A stretch of 64,000 nucleotides of DNA from Ancistrus triradiatus (lineage: Eukaryota > Chordata > Actinopteri > Siluriformes > Loricariidae). The position numbers and the translations under genes are program-made. The notes under the pieces were generated by a model, which saw nothing but the letters and a program-made list of their open reading frames with translations, had not been told where the DNA came from and did not search any database. This document shows positions 11,240-23,400 of the stretch, in pieces. How positions within the stretch are numbered: position 1 is the first letter of the stretch; each line of letters starts with the position of its first letter. The stretch covers positions 237,223 through 301,222 of the forward strand of contig JAJAGP010000763.1 of assembly GCA_025084515.1 (NCBI GenBank), written 5' to 3'.

Positions 11240-13100
11240 GCAGCGAGGGCAGTGCAGGTGGTGAGCAGCTGCTGGAAACACCAACTTTCAAAACACAGAC
11301 CTTCAACCCCGAATCAAAAACAGCACGGAACAAATCAGACAGCATGGGAAATGCAAATCAGACAAAAACACAATGCTCCACATTTACTGTGATGTTTATT
11401 TTAGGCGAGCGATACGCAGTACACTTCCACACTCGGATGAGGAAGTCGGCAGTGCGGGACGCAGGGGGTCACGTGGCGGCTGTGTGTTGGGAATACTGCT
11501 TCTGTACATAATCATGACTACAGTCAGGCTGACATCACTTTGTTTGAGATCATAATTACTTTTTTTCACTTTATGACTAGCCCCAAATTGCCGTCTCAAG
11601 TTTGGTTAATGTGTTGCAGGCCTGAAATGCAGGAATAGATGTTTAACAAATGAAATGGAACTGACCACATAAAACATGACATATCTTTGGCTCATACTAG
11701 TGGTTGACCGATATGGATTCTCTAATGGCTGATGGCAATATTTAAACAGCAGGGTGACTTATATAATCCCAGTCAAGAGCAGCAAGTTGTAATGGCAGAG
11801 AAAGTTTTCACCTTCTCATAAATGGCCCCAAAAAACTTGACTGAATGTTTTCCCAGCATCTCTTTCTTTTAGCCACCCAGTTCTCCCAGTTTATAAGCTG
11901 CAAGTTGTTATGCGAAAAAGTTTCTCTGCATGTTTTCCACAGTTTTTCAACACGGACCTTGTGAGCGCAGATATCGCTGATGCCAATTACCTCACGATGG
12001 CATTAATCGATCTATCACTAGTTCATACTGGCTGCACTGTAATAAAGGTCAGAGTAAATGTAACAAACTGCACATTTCCCCCACTGCCCCAGCTGCTTTG
12101 GGGTTGTAGCCCTCACCTGCACCTCTGCTTTAAGCTAAGTGCATCAGTACTACCCAGAGGCATTAAACAAACACCTCGGGCTAATCTACAGTTAGGAAGT
12201 CGGACTGAGCCATTTTTGCACGTAGGAATTGCACAAACCCTGGAACAATGCATATGTAAAGATACTTGTAATGATGAGTATTGAAAATAAGAAACCATAT
12301 CACTCAACATTTTCGGTTCGCACATACTTCCCTGGTTATTATTCTTATTCATTCATCATCATGACCGCTGGAGTTGCCAACTAAAGCAGAAGCACAAAGT
12401 ACTACACATGCTTTGCCTAACAACAAACTGAGTTACAACACAAAATCAAGCACAAGGCGCCGAATTAGACCAAATTCTGCAATCCCACTTCAACCTGGCA
12501 GGCCAGAGACACATTTGATCAAAACGCACGTCCTAGAATCTCCTCAAGACTCAAACCTAATGAAGCAAACCTGTGATGTGGTCGTGGACTAGAAGTTTCT
12601 TTAGGAGAAGAGCTTACTTTAGGACAGCGTGCATGCTGCCAGCTAACACAATGCGGTTTGGTCACTGACAAATTAACCATGTACAGTTTATAAAGACTGT
12701 AGACCTATCTAACTAAAGTTTACTTCACAATTACTTTTTATTAGTAACATTAGTATGTATTAAACACAATGCATCCGTTTATAATACAAAAACAAACTCA
12801 CTAAATGCACATACAGAAAACACAGGGTAGATACTGGAAAAACTGTTAGCTTACCAAACTGGCTAATGTCACACTGATCGGCACGAAGCTCTGTATTTAA
12901 TTAATTAAATTAGCCAACCCCACTTTAATTAAGACACAGCTATAACTAGTTGACGTTTAGATACCCTGTAAACATTTCATGTAGCATGATCTAACTTACG
13001 GCTGATCATACGGTACACTACACATTACTAACGCTATAACCGCGATATCACTTATAATATCGGTCCCTACCTCCAATATGTCCTTTTAATCCTAATACAC
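11240..13100. other. Sequence between first seen IRAG2 exon and candidate promoter
   Basis: Should hold the 5'-most coding exon of IRAG2. Frames at 11910-12284 and 11127-11345 lack convincing splice partners in phase. No repeat recognised. Confidence 0.4.
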
Positions 13101-13106
13101 GCTTAC

Positions 13107-13330
13107 CTTTCTAAATTCTCGATGACAAGACCAGATGAAGTCTTCCTTTCTAACCTTTCTGCTAAGCTAAACGGACAGCAAAGTCACTGTAATAAAAAGT
13201 GAATCAAACACCAAATCACTCAGGCTGTGACTGGACGCTTTTGTCTTCCTTGTCTCAAACACCATGTATGAAATACATTAACTCGACATAAAACTACGTA
13301 TTTAAAACACAAACAATTCACATACACCGG
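13107..13330 (-). promoter_or_regulatory. Candidate 5' noncoding exon and promoter of IRAG2
   Basis: A strong donor AAAG|gtaagc at 13106 on the minus strand follows non-repetitive sequence. It sits upstream of the first recognised IRAG2 coding exon, where a 5' UTR exon would be expected. No TATA box or open frame decides it. The right boundary is a guess. Confidence 0.25.
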
Positions 13331-13639
13331 CGTTTGTTAAAAGAACCCGCGCTTTTTCAGCTCAGGAAGGTTAATTGGCCAAACGGCCACGTAAATTCAT
13401 CACAACAGTGAAGGACGATTCACAAGCGAATCGGTTCTTTTTACTTATGTATCGATTCGCACAACAGACACAAAACTCAGAGTGGCATGTGACGTCGGTC
13501 TTAACGTATTAATTAAGGCAAAGTGTGAGTCAAAGCAAGGGGCAAAATATCTTAATTTAATTCTGGTAGTTACATTTCAAAGACTTGTAAATCAACAGAA
13601 AACGTCCTTGTCGCATAGAAATGAAAATGAGAGGTAAGA

Positions 13640-15290
13640 CACAGAAGGTAAGCATTTTACTGGAGAGCTGACATCCCTTCACTGGTTAAACACAGAGTAC
13701 AGCTGGGGTTCTTCGTGGTCTGCCCTTCTGTGAGGAGTGCTTTCATCCGTGTAATGTGACGTTTGCAGATGCCACTGGCTTGGTCTACATGACAGGGTAC
13801 TCTGAGGCCCCCTCCTCGGTTCAGGGATGGACGTTCCCTTTTTACAAAAATGGCTTCTTTTACCCCACGTTCAAACCATCGTTCCTCCCTATCAAGGATC
13901 TGCACGTCTTCATCTTTGAAAGAGTGTCCACTGGCCTGTAGGTGGGTGTAAACCGCAGAGTCCTGACCTGATGAGGTAGGTCTTCTATGTTGTGCCATCC
14001 GTTTCGCCAGTGGCTGTTTGGTTTCCCCGATGTACAATTCCTGGCAATCCTCCGGCATTTCAACAGCGTACCTACTTACTCTCTTTTTGTTGTGCTGGGT
14101 ACCCCTATCCTTGGGTGGACCATTTTTCTGGCGTAGCGTTTTTGGGGTTGAAAGCCACTGAGATGTGCGTGTTTTGGCCAAATATGGCGCTCAATTGTTT
14201 CAGAATGTTCCTGCCACAATATGGAACACCACTGGTTTTACGCTTATACCTGCGGTTTGTTGTTCTCCTCCTCGTCGATCTGCTGGAGCCTGTTTTGGGC
14301 GTCCTTAACGGCTTTGCAAAGGCCCAGTTCGGATTAACCACATTTGCCCAGGCCTGCTTAATGTGAGATTTCTCTCCATCCTTGGCCGCTGTGTCAGTGG
14401 GGACGCTGTCTGCTCGGTGGTACAGTGTCCTGATAACTCCTAGTTTGTGCTCCAGTGGATGATGAGAGTCAAACCTTAAGTACTGATCCGTATGTGTTGG
14501 CTTACGGTAAACATCGATTTTCAATCGTCCCCCATCTCCAATCACAACCTCACAATCCAAGAAGGCTAATCTGCCGTTCTTCACATCCTCCCTGGTGAAC
14601 TTAACTTGTGTTTGTCTACTGAGTAGATGTGGTTGGTGAAATGTGGCACATCCTGAGATTTCATTTTAACCCAGGTGTCATCCACATATCTGAACCTGGC
14701 TGGGTGGTGTTCCTGATAGGAAAATCTTAGTGCCTTCCTTTTCCCACTGCCTTTCATCTACAGGTTGGCCCACGATGGGTGAGCCTGGGGACCCATGGCA
14801 CACCCATGCTTCTGCGTATAGTACTGCTCTCTGTATGTGAAATAGGTGGATTGAAGACACAGCTCCAGAAGCAAACACCTGGTCCGAGTTAAGGGTAGTC
14901 CTATTGCTGAGAGTGGGCTCATCCTGTAGTTTCACTCGGACTACCTCTACTGCCTCAGCAACTGGAACGCACGTGAAGAGAGATGTGATATCAAACGAGA
15001 CCATTCTCAGTCATGTGACATCATAATCGAGCCATCGCAGCCCTTCCCCAATCCTGTGTGAAAGGCACACATGGCCATTGTCGTTAATGGCTATGTCAAT
15101 CTGCATATTAAACTGATCACCGGTCCCATTGTTATGCAAAGGTGCTGTATATAAGATTGGGGAAGTTTTCCAACTGCTGAGACTGAAGAAGTCACTTAGA
15201 TGAGTGACGAAACGTTTCTCTGACAAAATCTATGTCCAGATGAACAGATTCAACTTCTGGGATTTTCTTACCTGGATTATTGAGCATGCA
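13640..15290 (-). mobile_element. Penelope-like retroelement with RT and GIY-YIG parts
   Basis: On the minus strand, from about 15.0 kb downward, frames encode MVSFDITSLFTCVPVAEAV (RT start) and LAFLDCEVVIGDGGRLKIDV (later RT), then YRKPTHTDQYLRFDSHHPLE. ELYIGETKQPLAKRMAQHRR is a GIY-YIG endonuclease motif. This combination defines Penelope-like elements. Upstream (15226-15011) is the typical leader with DETFRH-like and TSPILYTAPLHNNG blocks. The frames are broken by shifts near 14.58 and 14.1 kb. It is 5'-shortened because the RT N-terminal part is missing. Confidence 0.85.
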
Positions 15291-15416
15291 TCAAGATATA
15301 TAGTATATACACAATGGAGTAAAAATAAGAAAGTAAAAAGTCACCCATTATGGAAATGCTTCAGTGATGATAAATGAAAAAACTTCTTAAGTATAGTAAC
15401 AAATTTCATGTACTAC

Positions 15417-15482
15417 AACTATTATGTTGATGATGATGACGATAATGATGATGATGATGATGATTATTATTATTATTATTAT
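15417..15482. repeat. (GAT)n/(TAT)n trinucleotide repeat
   Basis: An imperfect GATGAT run passes into TTATTA units. Confidence 0.95.
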
Positions 15483-15952
15483 TGCTGTTGTTTTTTTCTT
15501 TTTCTCAGCACAGATTTGTCATTGAGGCTCTTCCCAGCCTGCTGCAGGTCTACAATTTTCTTCCTGGTGTCCTTCGACAGCTCTTTGGTCTTGGCCATGG
15601 TTGAGTTTGGAGTCTGACTGTTTGAGGCTGTGGACAGGTGTCTTTTATACAGATAACGAGGACAAACAGGTGCCATTAATACAGGTAATGGGTGGAGGAC
15701 AGAAGAGCTTCTTAAAGAAGAAGTTACAGGTCTGTGAGAGCCAGAAATCTTGTATGTTTGTGGGTGACCAAATACTTATTTTCCACCATGATTTACAATT
15801 AAATTCTTTAAAAATCCTACAATGTGATTTCCTGGATTTTGTTTTTCTCATGTTGTCTCTCATAGTTGAAGTGTAGCTATGATGAAAATTACAGACCTCT
15901 CTCATCTTTCTAAGTAGGAGAACTTGCACAATCAGTGGCTGACTAAATACTG
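15483..15952 (-). mobile_element. Tc1-like family B, 5' fragment
   Basis: The minus-strand transposase start (MAKTKELSKDTRKKIVDLQQ) and the terminal repeat up to about 15950 are present. The last bases of the TIR and the rest of the gene are absent. Confidence 0.8.
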
Positions 15953-16137
15953 ATGCTGACAGCATCATAATTTATCAGCTCCATTCACACCCCTTGTTTT
16001 AATAAATGTAGTATTTACTCCCATAAGTGAATAAGGAACACATTGTTTAACAATATGGACTGGAAAGCAATTGGAAAAACTAAATGTTGGAAAACTAACA
16101 TGCTAATATCTACTAGCCCTTCCTTGTACTGTTTAGA

Positions 16138-16450
16138 TTTTAAATAAAACAGGGTGCCCCCTCACACCTGATTGGCATCCCATTGATTGAAATCACCAGA
16201 CTCTAATTTCACCTTCAAATTAGCTGCTAATCCTAGAGGTTCACATACTTTTGCCACTCACTAATATGTAATATTGGATCATTTTCCTCAATAAATAAAT
16301 GACCAAGTATAATATTTGTGTCTCATTTGTGTAACTGGGTTCTCTTTATCTACTTTTAGGACTTGTGTGAAAATCTGATGATATTTTAGGTCATATTTAT
16401 GCAGAAATATAGAACATTCTAAAGGGTTCACAAACTTTCAAGCACCACTG
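16138..16450 (-). mobile_element. Tc1-like family A, terminal fragment
   Basis: Contains AACAGGGTGCCCCCTCACAC and the full inverted repeat to CAAGCACCACTG, next to TA. No transposase remains. Confidence 0.85.
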
Positions 16451-16484
16451 TATGGGACCAGCTGGGACACCAGCTTCGGTAAAC

Positions 16485-16765
16485 TATGACTGTGGAGGAT
16501 CTACAGGCCCAGCTGTGGGCAAATGTGTCATAGTGGCATATCTACCAGTCAGCAATCTCTCATCAAGAGGTACACTACCAAAATGTAGCCTGTGAGAGCC
16601 TTTTTATAGAGCCACGTGGGAAGCACTTTTATGACCTTTTGTGGCAAGGCCCATTGTTTAATTATACCACAACTGTAATCATTTACACGTCTGCCTGCAA
16701 TGTAACAGCATGCTGAGTTTTTCAGCAATCAGACATTTCTGTCCGTGTGCCTTATTTTTCTTATC
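16485..16765 (+). repeat. Fragment of the family at 48.05-48.74 kb
   Basis: Shares GGATCTACAGGCCCAGCTGT and the following 200 bp with 48,490-48,740. No coding capacity. Confidence 0.6.
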
Positions 16766-16899
16766 AAAGTCTAAATGGAACCACCGCCATAAATTCATTT
16801 TTGGTGCACCAGTTACAATGGGTTAAGATTCAGATTTGCCCTTCATTAGGTGTCTGAATAAAATTGCCTCAATATATATAAAAGAAAAATAAATAGATT

Positions 16900-17070
16900 T
16901 ATATAAAAGCTAAAGTAACGAGCCTGTTTTGAAAATGTAGTGGGGCAAAAGTAGTTTTCATTTGAAGTAAAGTATTGTGTTACAGAAATAATCACATAAT
17001 TACAGATACCTAAAAAAAGTAAATACATTAATGAAGTACCTGTAGTATGATACTTGCCACCTCTGAACAT
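16900..17070 (-). repeat. AT-rich interspersed repeat ending CCACCTCTG
   Basis: AGTGGGGCAAAAGTAG... to TACTTGCCACCTCTGA resembles a second copy near 23.57-23.69 kb (GTAAAAAGTCACCCAAAATG, TTACTCTCCACCACTG) and a trace at 15.32 kb. Class not known to me. Confidence 0.4.
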
Positions 17071-17214
17071 ATATAATTATTATATTATAATTTAATATAA
17101 TAAAATTTCATTTTAATAATAAATTGCCTTTTAAGTGCACCCTTTCAGTTGCTAAGCTGAAAGCTGACCATTTGTTTAAAAAAAGTTTGGGATTAACTTT
17201 TCAGTATCTATACA

Positions 17215-19480
17215 GCATTCACAATACACCCTCGCCAATCACTCCATTAGGTACACCTCCTTGTTTCTGCACTCATTGCTCATTTTATGAGTTCCACTTA
17301 CTTTATAGTCGCGCTTTGTAGTTCTACAATTACAGACTGCAGTCCATCTGTTTCTCTACGTAGTTTGTTAGTCCCCATTACTCTGTTCTTTAATGGTCAG
17401 GACCCCCACAGGACCACCACAGATCAGGTACAGTTTGGGTGGTGGATCATTCTCAGCACTGCAGTGTGTGTTGCGCTGCAGTGGGTCAGACAGCAGTACT
17501 GCTGGAGTATTTAAACACCTCAGAGTCACTGTGCAACTAAAAATGTCCAGCCATCAGCATCCTGTGAGAGGATGAATAACACAAACTGTGCAACAGATAA
17601 CTAGTCTCTGACTTTACATCTACAACCCCTGGCAAAAAGTATGGAATCACTCAAATTGGAGGTAGAAAATAAGGACACACCCAGTCAATTTCCTTTCCCT
17701 AAATAGACACCTGCCTCAGAGTAGATCTGCTCGTTAGTCTGCAGTTAAAAACACCTGCAGTCATGACACCTTGGAGGGCTGCTGGACGAAGTGGAGTGGC
17801 AAGAACCATGGCTCCAACAAGAGAAATGTGTCTTGAAACAAAAGAGAGGATTGTGAAACTTCTTGAAGAAGGTAACTCTTCACGCATGGTTGCTAAAGAT
17901 GTGGGCTGTTCACAGTCAGCTGTATCCAAGATATGGACCAAATACAAACAGCATGGAATGGTTGTTAAAGCCAAGCGTACTGGTAGACCAAGAAAGACAT
18001 CAAAGCGTCAAGACAAACAACTTAAGGCCATTTGTCCCCTTGAAAACTGAAAAAGTACAACTACACAGATGTGAAGCATAAATGGAAGAAGAAGCTGGAG
18101 CCAATGTATGTGACCGAAGCGTTGGGACGCCTAAAAGGAAATGGGGGATTTCAATACAGGAAAGCTAAAAGAAAAAAACCATCATTGACACCTAAACATA
18201 AAAGGAACAAGACTGCAATGGGGCTAAGGAGAGGCAATCATGGACTGTGGATGACTGGATGGGAAGTTATCTTCAGTGATGAGTTCAAGAATCTGCATTG
18301 GACAAGGTGATGATGCTGGAACTTTTTGTTTGGTGCCGTTCCAGTGAGATTTATGAAGAGGCCTGCATGAAGAAAACAAAGCCAAATTTCCACAGTCCTT
18401 GATGATATGGGGCTGCATGTCAGGCCAAAGGCACTGGGGAGATGACTGTGGTTAAATTCTTCTATCGATGCACAAGTTACACTGAGATTTTGGACAGTTT
18501 TCTCATCCCTTCAGTTGAACAGATGTTTGGAGGTGATGAAATAATGTTCCAAGATGACAATGCAATCGTGCCATAGGGCACAAAAACAGTGAAGGCATTC
18601 TTGGAGAAAGACACATTCAGTCGATGTTCATGGCCTGCAAATAGTCCAGATCTCAACCCAATTGAAAACCTGTGGTGGAAATTGAAAAAAATGGTCCACA
18701 AGAAGGCTCCGACCTGCAAAGCTGATCTGGCAACTGCTTATCAAGAGAGAGGTTGGCACCAAATGATGCAGAATACTGTTTGTCCTCTCATCAAGTCCAT
18801 GCCGGTGCAGAGACGAAAGCAGTTTATAAAAAGCCAAAGGTGGTGTGCAACTAAATACTAAGTGATGTATTTTGAATGGTCTTTTGTTTATCTGTTTTTC
18901 ATGATTCCATACTTTTTTCCTCAGAATTGAGTGATTCCATATTTTTTTCCCTGTGCTTGGTCAATAAAAGTAACATTCACTGACTTCCACAATGTTTTCT
19001 CTTCATTTCTTTGAGTGTTCCTGAAAGCCAACAAGTTGCACTTTGGAATGACCTTATTATTGTATCATGTTTTCGAGTTTGTTTTACAGAATGAAATGTC
19101 TGAATAAGTGCTCATCCAATCACCACTGGTGATTCCATACTTTTTGCCAGGGGTTGTACAAGGTCGGGCAATATGATAGATGCGTCTAATAAAGTGCATA
19201 GTGGGTGAACACAGCGTTTAAAAACTCCAGCAGCACTTCTGTTTCTGATCCAATGGTACGAGCAAAACAGGGTCAGTGCAGTGCTGAGAATGATCCATCA
19301 CCCAAATAGTACCTGATCTATGGTAGTGCTGACCATTAGAGAACAGGGGAACCAAGTAGAGAAGCAGTGTGTAATTGTAGAACTAAAAAGTGCTTCTATG
19401 GTACATGGAACTGATTAAATGGACAGCGAGTGTAGAACCAAGCGGCTGAACCTAATAAAGTTCTCGGTGAGTGTAGTTCG
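17215..19480. mobile_element. Foldback MITE split by a Tc1 element
   Basis: The left arm 17215-17620 and right arm 19159-19480 are inverted versions of one sequence (AGTTCTACAATTACAGACTG / GTGTGTAATTGTAGAACTAA; GGTGGTGGATCATTCTCAGC / GAGAATGATCCATCACCCAA). The ends resemble TCACTCCATTAGGTACACC and its inverse. The Tc1 insertion at 17623-19156 lies in the spacer. Confidence 0.75.
17623..19156 (+). mobile_element. Tc1-like element, family D, full length but broken gene
   Basis: The perfect-looking ends CAACCCCTGGCAAAAAGTATGG and its inverse are flanked by TA at 17621-17622 and 19157-19158 (1534 bp). The plus-strand transposase starts at about 17763 with an HTH (SRMVAKDVGCSQSAVSKIW, KRTGRPRKTSK). 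It is then interrupted by stops and shifts near 18049, 18308 and 18574. The C-terminal end keeps WPANSPDLNPIENLWWKLK. Confidence 0.9.
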
Positions 19481-20458
19481 TCCCTGCGATGACGACGCGG
19501 TCAATGCAATGTGGAAAGTGTAGACATTCAGAATATTCATGTAAACCTTTACTCTAAAGGAACAGAGTCATGGTTCTGCCCTTTAAATATGTTAACCAAA
19601 CGTACAACAGTTTTGTTGGTTTTATGAACGGGCGGGTTAATTTGTTGCATCATCTTTGAGGGCATAACGTTTAATCAGCTTTAGGTGACTTCTCCATTGC
19701 GCTCGCAGCGTTCCGTTTCCATCATGGCGAACCTTTCAGCACCAAGCGCGCCGTGTCTCCAGGTAAATATGTTCCTTTATATGTCTTCGCATGAACCAAC
19801 ATATTCCAAATGACTAATGGGAGATGAAGAATTGCATTGCTCGTTTTACCACACGCATGAGAATTAGGAAGAGCTAGCGTTACATACAGCAGACCAATCT
19901 TGTGTCCTAAATTCTTAATAACATATTGTGTCATAGAAAGAATATTTCAGTCCTGACTTTTACTGTTAATTATTTAATCTGTTATGATTCGGTTGTGAAA
20001 GTAGACCCAGATAAGCCCATGTACGTAAACGTCACCAGAACCGTGCCACGTCCACGCACACTACTCTACTAAACAGTACGCTCCCTAAGTAGGTCACTGG
20101 AGCTCGGCGTACTGCTTTGACTTTCTACTTAGTAGGGTAGGATGCATTTGCAACCATCGTCACGAAATAGTGTGATTAGTTCACACACAATCGGCGAAAG
20201 AGAACCAGCGCCAGTTTTAAAAAAGAAATGTACAAACAAACGTGCTCGTTATTTGAATTTGCCTGCCTTTTCCTAAAATAGGCTATGTGAGTTACACATG
20301 AAAGACACGGTTCATCTAATGTGCAGTAATGCAAAGTACTGTTTACAAGTCACTGTGCTGAGTTAATCTAGCTTAGACAAGGCTAGAGCCACAAAATATA
20401 CAAAAGGCACCACTGTCGTGTACCTTGGACACCTGCCTATTATTTATGTATTAGTTAA
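19481..20458. other. BCAT1 5' flank, exon 1 and start of intron 1
   Basis: The probable BCAT1 promoter lies upstream of 19,724; no TATA box is obvious. The stretch is mildly CpG-containing around 19,480-19,500 (GACGACGCGG). Confidence 0.35.
19724..19762 (+). CDS. bcat1: BCAT1 exon 1 (start codon)
   Basis: ATG in TCCATCATGG, followed by 12 codons (MANLSAPSAPCLQ) and the donor gtaaat. The length and the phase-0 end fit the family's variable first exon. No other Met lies in frame before the next exon. Confidence 0.8.
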
Positions 20459-23400
20459 TGTGTGACACACGTTCATTTTACACCTCCTTGTTTGTACATT
20501 TGATCAGTTCTGCGTACCATATAGAAACACTTTGTAGTTATACAGTTACATACCATAATCCCATCTGTTTCTCTACACACTTTAGTCCCCATTACTCTGT
20601 TCTCAACACAAACTCTGCCACAACTCATGAGCTACTGGCTCTGACTTTATATCTCTCAGGTGGAACAATATGGTAGATATGCCTGAGTGCACAGTGAGAG
20701 AACACAGTGTTTAACAACTCTGGCAGCAATGCTGTGTTTGACCACCCAAATACTACCTGATCTGTGCTGGTCCTCTGGGGGTGCTGACCATTAGAGAACA
20801 GAGGAAAGGGGACTAACAAAGTATGTAGAGAAACAGATGGACTGCAGTCTGTAAAATCTGCAAAGTGCGTCTATATGGTAAGTGGAACTGGTCAAATGAG
20901 TAATGAGCGTGGAAACATGGTGTACCTAAGAAAGTGATCGGTGAGTGTGCATAGATGCATGGTAACAACGCCTTAATTATAAAAAAAACACACACGCAAA
21001 AATACAAAGGTTCTGCTTTAACAAGCCTATGCATGTGTTGATCCTGCTCAACTCTGACTCTCTAACTGGTGTTACTGATGTGAAAAATGCCTTAAAGACC
21101 TGTTTCTTTGATTGTAGGGCCAGTGTGAAGACCGTGCATGTAATGACTTGGCTAGCAGTGTTCCTTGTTTTAAGGTAATATCTGATCTAATGAATGTGTG
21201 TTTTTATGAAGACAGTAACACCTACCGCTTCATATGCATTGCCCTAAGTTTAGGAGTGGACTGATTGTGTAAGACATTGCTGAATGACGCTTCATGAAAC
21301 TGTGAGAAGATAGTTGAGTATTGGATTGGCATAAACCCAGTATTGGGTTGGCATAATGCTGTCTACCTGTTACAGTGCGTGATTTAGTACTTGCCTTCGG
21401 TGAGCGCTTCAGTTGGTGCATTTTGATGTTTTGCTGATGAACTAACGTGGAAATGCTCCGCTCAGGTGAAAACACAGCAGCTTCCCCTTGCTGTCTGGAT
21501 TTGTTTTAGTCCTTCTGTATATGATGTATGGTCCCTTTTGAGGTCCTTTAATGGGTAGTACTACGATCCTCCATAACTGGAATGTGTGCTTGTCAGATCA
21601 GTTTCTGTCTGTAACGTGAGGGCTTTGGTTTCTGCTGTGCTGAGTGAATCCACATTCTTAGATGCCCATAAGCCCTGTCAATCAAGCTTTCACTCTCTCT
21701 CCATCTCCCTTTCGATCTCTTTAAATCACATAAGTGATTAAGAGGTGGAGCTTAAAATAATTACATACCCATAGTGGCAGGACCCAGGCTTTCTGTGCGA
21801 ATACACACAGTCAGAAGGCCAGTGCCATTCCCTACATTCCTTTCTGCTGAGATGTGATAGGTCTTGGACCTAGAGTTTGATGACAATGTATGGTTGTTAA
21901 GTGTCAAACCCTTGTTGTGCATCATGTGAATTCCTACAGCTGGGCTACCTGCATTGATATTTTGCCAGTGTGCAGCGAAATATGGCTGTTTTCACAATAC
22001 AAGCCTACTTGTTGCTGAGTCTTTCATTCCATAGGTTTGCAAAGAAGATTATGGGCTGTTATACTTAAGTATATTTATAGCACAGGAGTTAAAGGCCAGC
22101 AGGACTTTACAGTGACTAGAGGGCAGACAACACAGATTAAGGACTCATGTAAATGTTTGTTTCAGGGAGCATTGTGCATTTAATATGGAGCAACTGGGCT
22201 TCAGACGTGTTCTCCAAAGAGACGACCTGGATTTTGTTCCATTGCCTGATCAGTATATGCTTGACTAACTGGAAAGGTATCCAACTGGCAGCATTAATAA
22301 GGCCTGCGATGTTAGTGTGAAATACTATTATTATTAAATACTGTTATCTTCAGAGGCCAACAGGAAATTTGGCTGTACATCCCCTTGACGTGTACTTAAT
22401 TTTCTCAAGTTTTAAAAAGAACATGACGTCTTTAAGCCATCAGGAAATAGAAGGATATTCGGTAGACTTCCATTGCAATGATAAGGAACGTCTAGCTAGT
22501 AGGGACGTGAAGGCTATAATGGCATTTTGTGTAGAGTTAAGTGTAAGTGAGGTGTCAGAAACATCAAATAGGTTAAAGATTTACCCCAAGGACAGTAGAC
22601 ATAGTTAGATACCCAGCCCAAAAGCCTTTCAGCCCAGGACAAAGGGAAAGCATATGGCTAAGATGACAAGGGGAGCCATGGCACTTATCACATTTGTCTT
22701 CCACTTATATAATACAGATAGTTTAGACTTAGAAAATGCGCCCTGTGTTAAACCTTAAACAGAGTAAGTCCAAGACGAGCACAAGAGGTGGTAGATCGTA
22801 TCCTCTCTATGGCCTGTTCCCAGGACTCCTCATGTATTTGAATTTCCAATTCCCTTTCCCATGTGCACTTGAGTTTAGCATTTGATTGGTTGCCAAAAGC
22901 TGAGATGGTGTCATGCAATTCCTCTGGGATGAGGAGCAAATGAAAGCATAGTTTCCCATCGCTGTTCTGGAGCTAAAGAGGTTAAATTAGAGCTTGAAAG
23001 TAGCTAAATAGATGAGTAGCAGGCAGGTCGTAGCGGGTTGAGAAATTGGAAGCATGATCAAAGATACCATCTACATATACATGCTTGAGTTGTGTAATCC
23101 CCTTGTCAAACCACATTGAAAAAGGTGAATCCGAAAGTGAAGGAGGAAATAAATGTTTGTTTTTTAAAGGTTCCAAAGAAGATGCAGCCATAAATTTAAA
23201 GAACCGTCTAAACTGATACCAGATCTGGATAGTGTTAAGGACAACTTGATTATTAGTATAATGGGAGGGTTTTGTAGGGAAGGAAGAATAAAGTAAGCAG
23301 ACACCACAGAGATTTTAAGCTCTGGGCAGCATCAGAAACAGGTAAACTTGATGCTGTTTTGGTTAACGTGAGGAGATAGAAACTCAAATATAACAAATAA

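Noticed and set aside
11127..11345. Minus frame starting MLSDLFRAVFDSGLK as IRAG2 first coding exon
   Set aside because: Its only donor (AAG|gtctgt) ends in phase 0, while the next exon needs phase 2, and the implied intron would be under 70 bp.
15180..15230. Hammerhead ribozyme-like core (GATGAGTGACGAAAC) near the Penelope-like element
   Set aside because: Penelope-like elements can carry hammerheads, but here the CUGANGA core is not intact and stem II would be one base pair.
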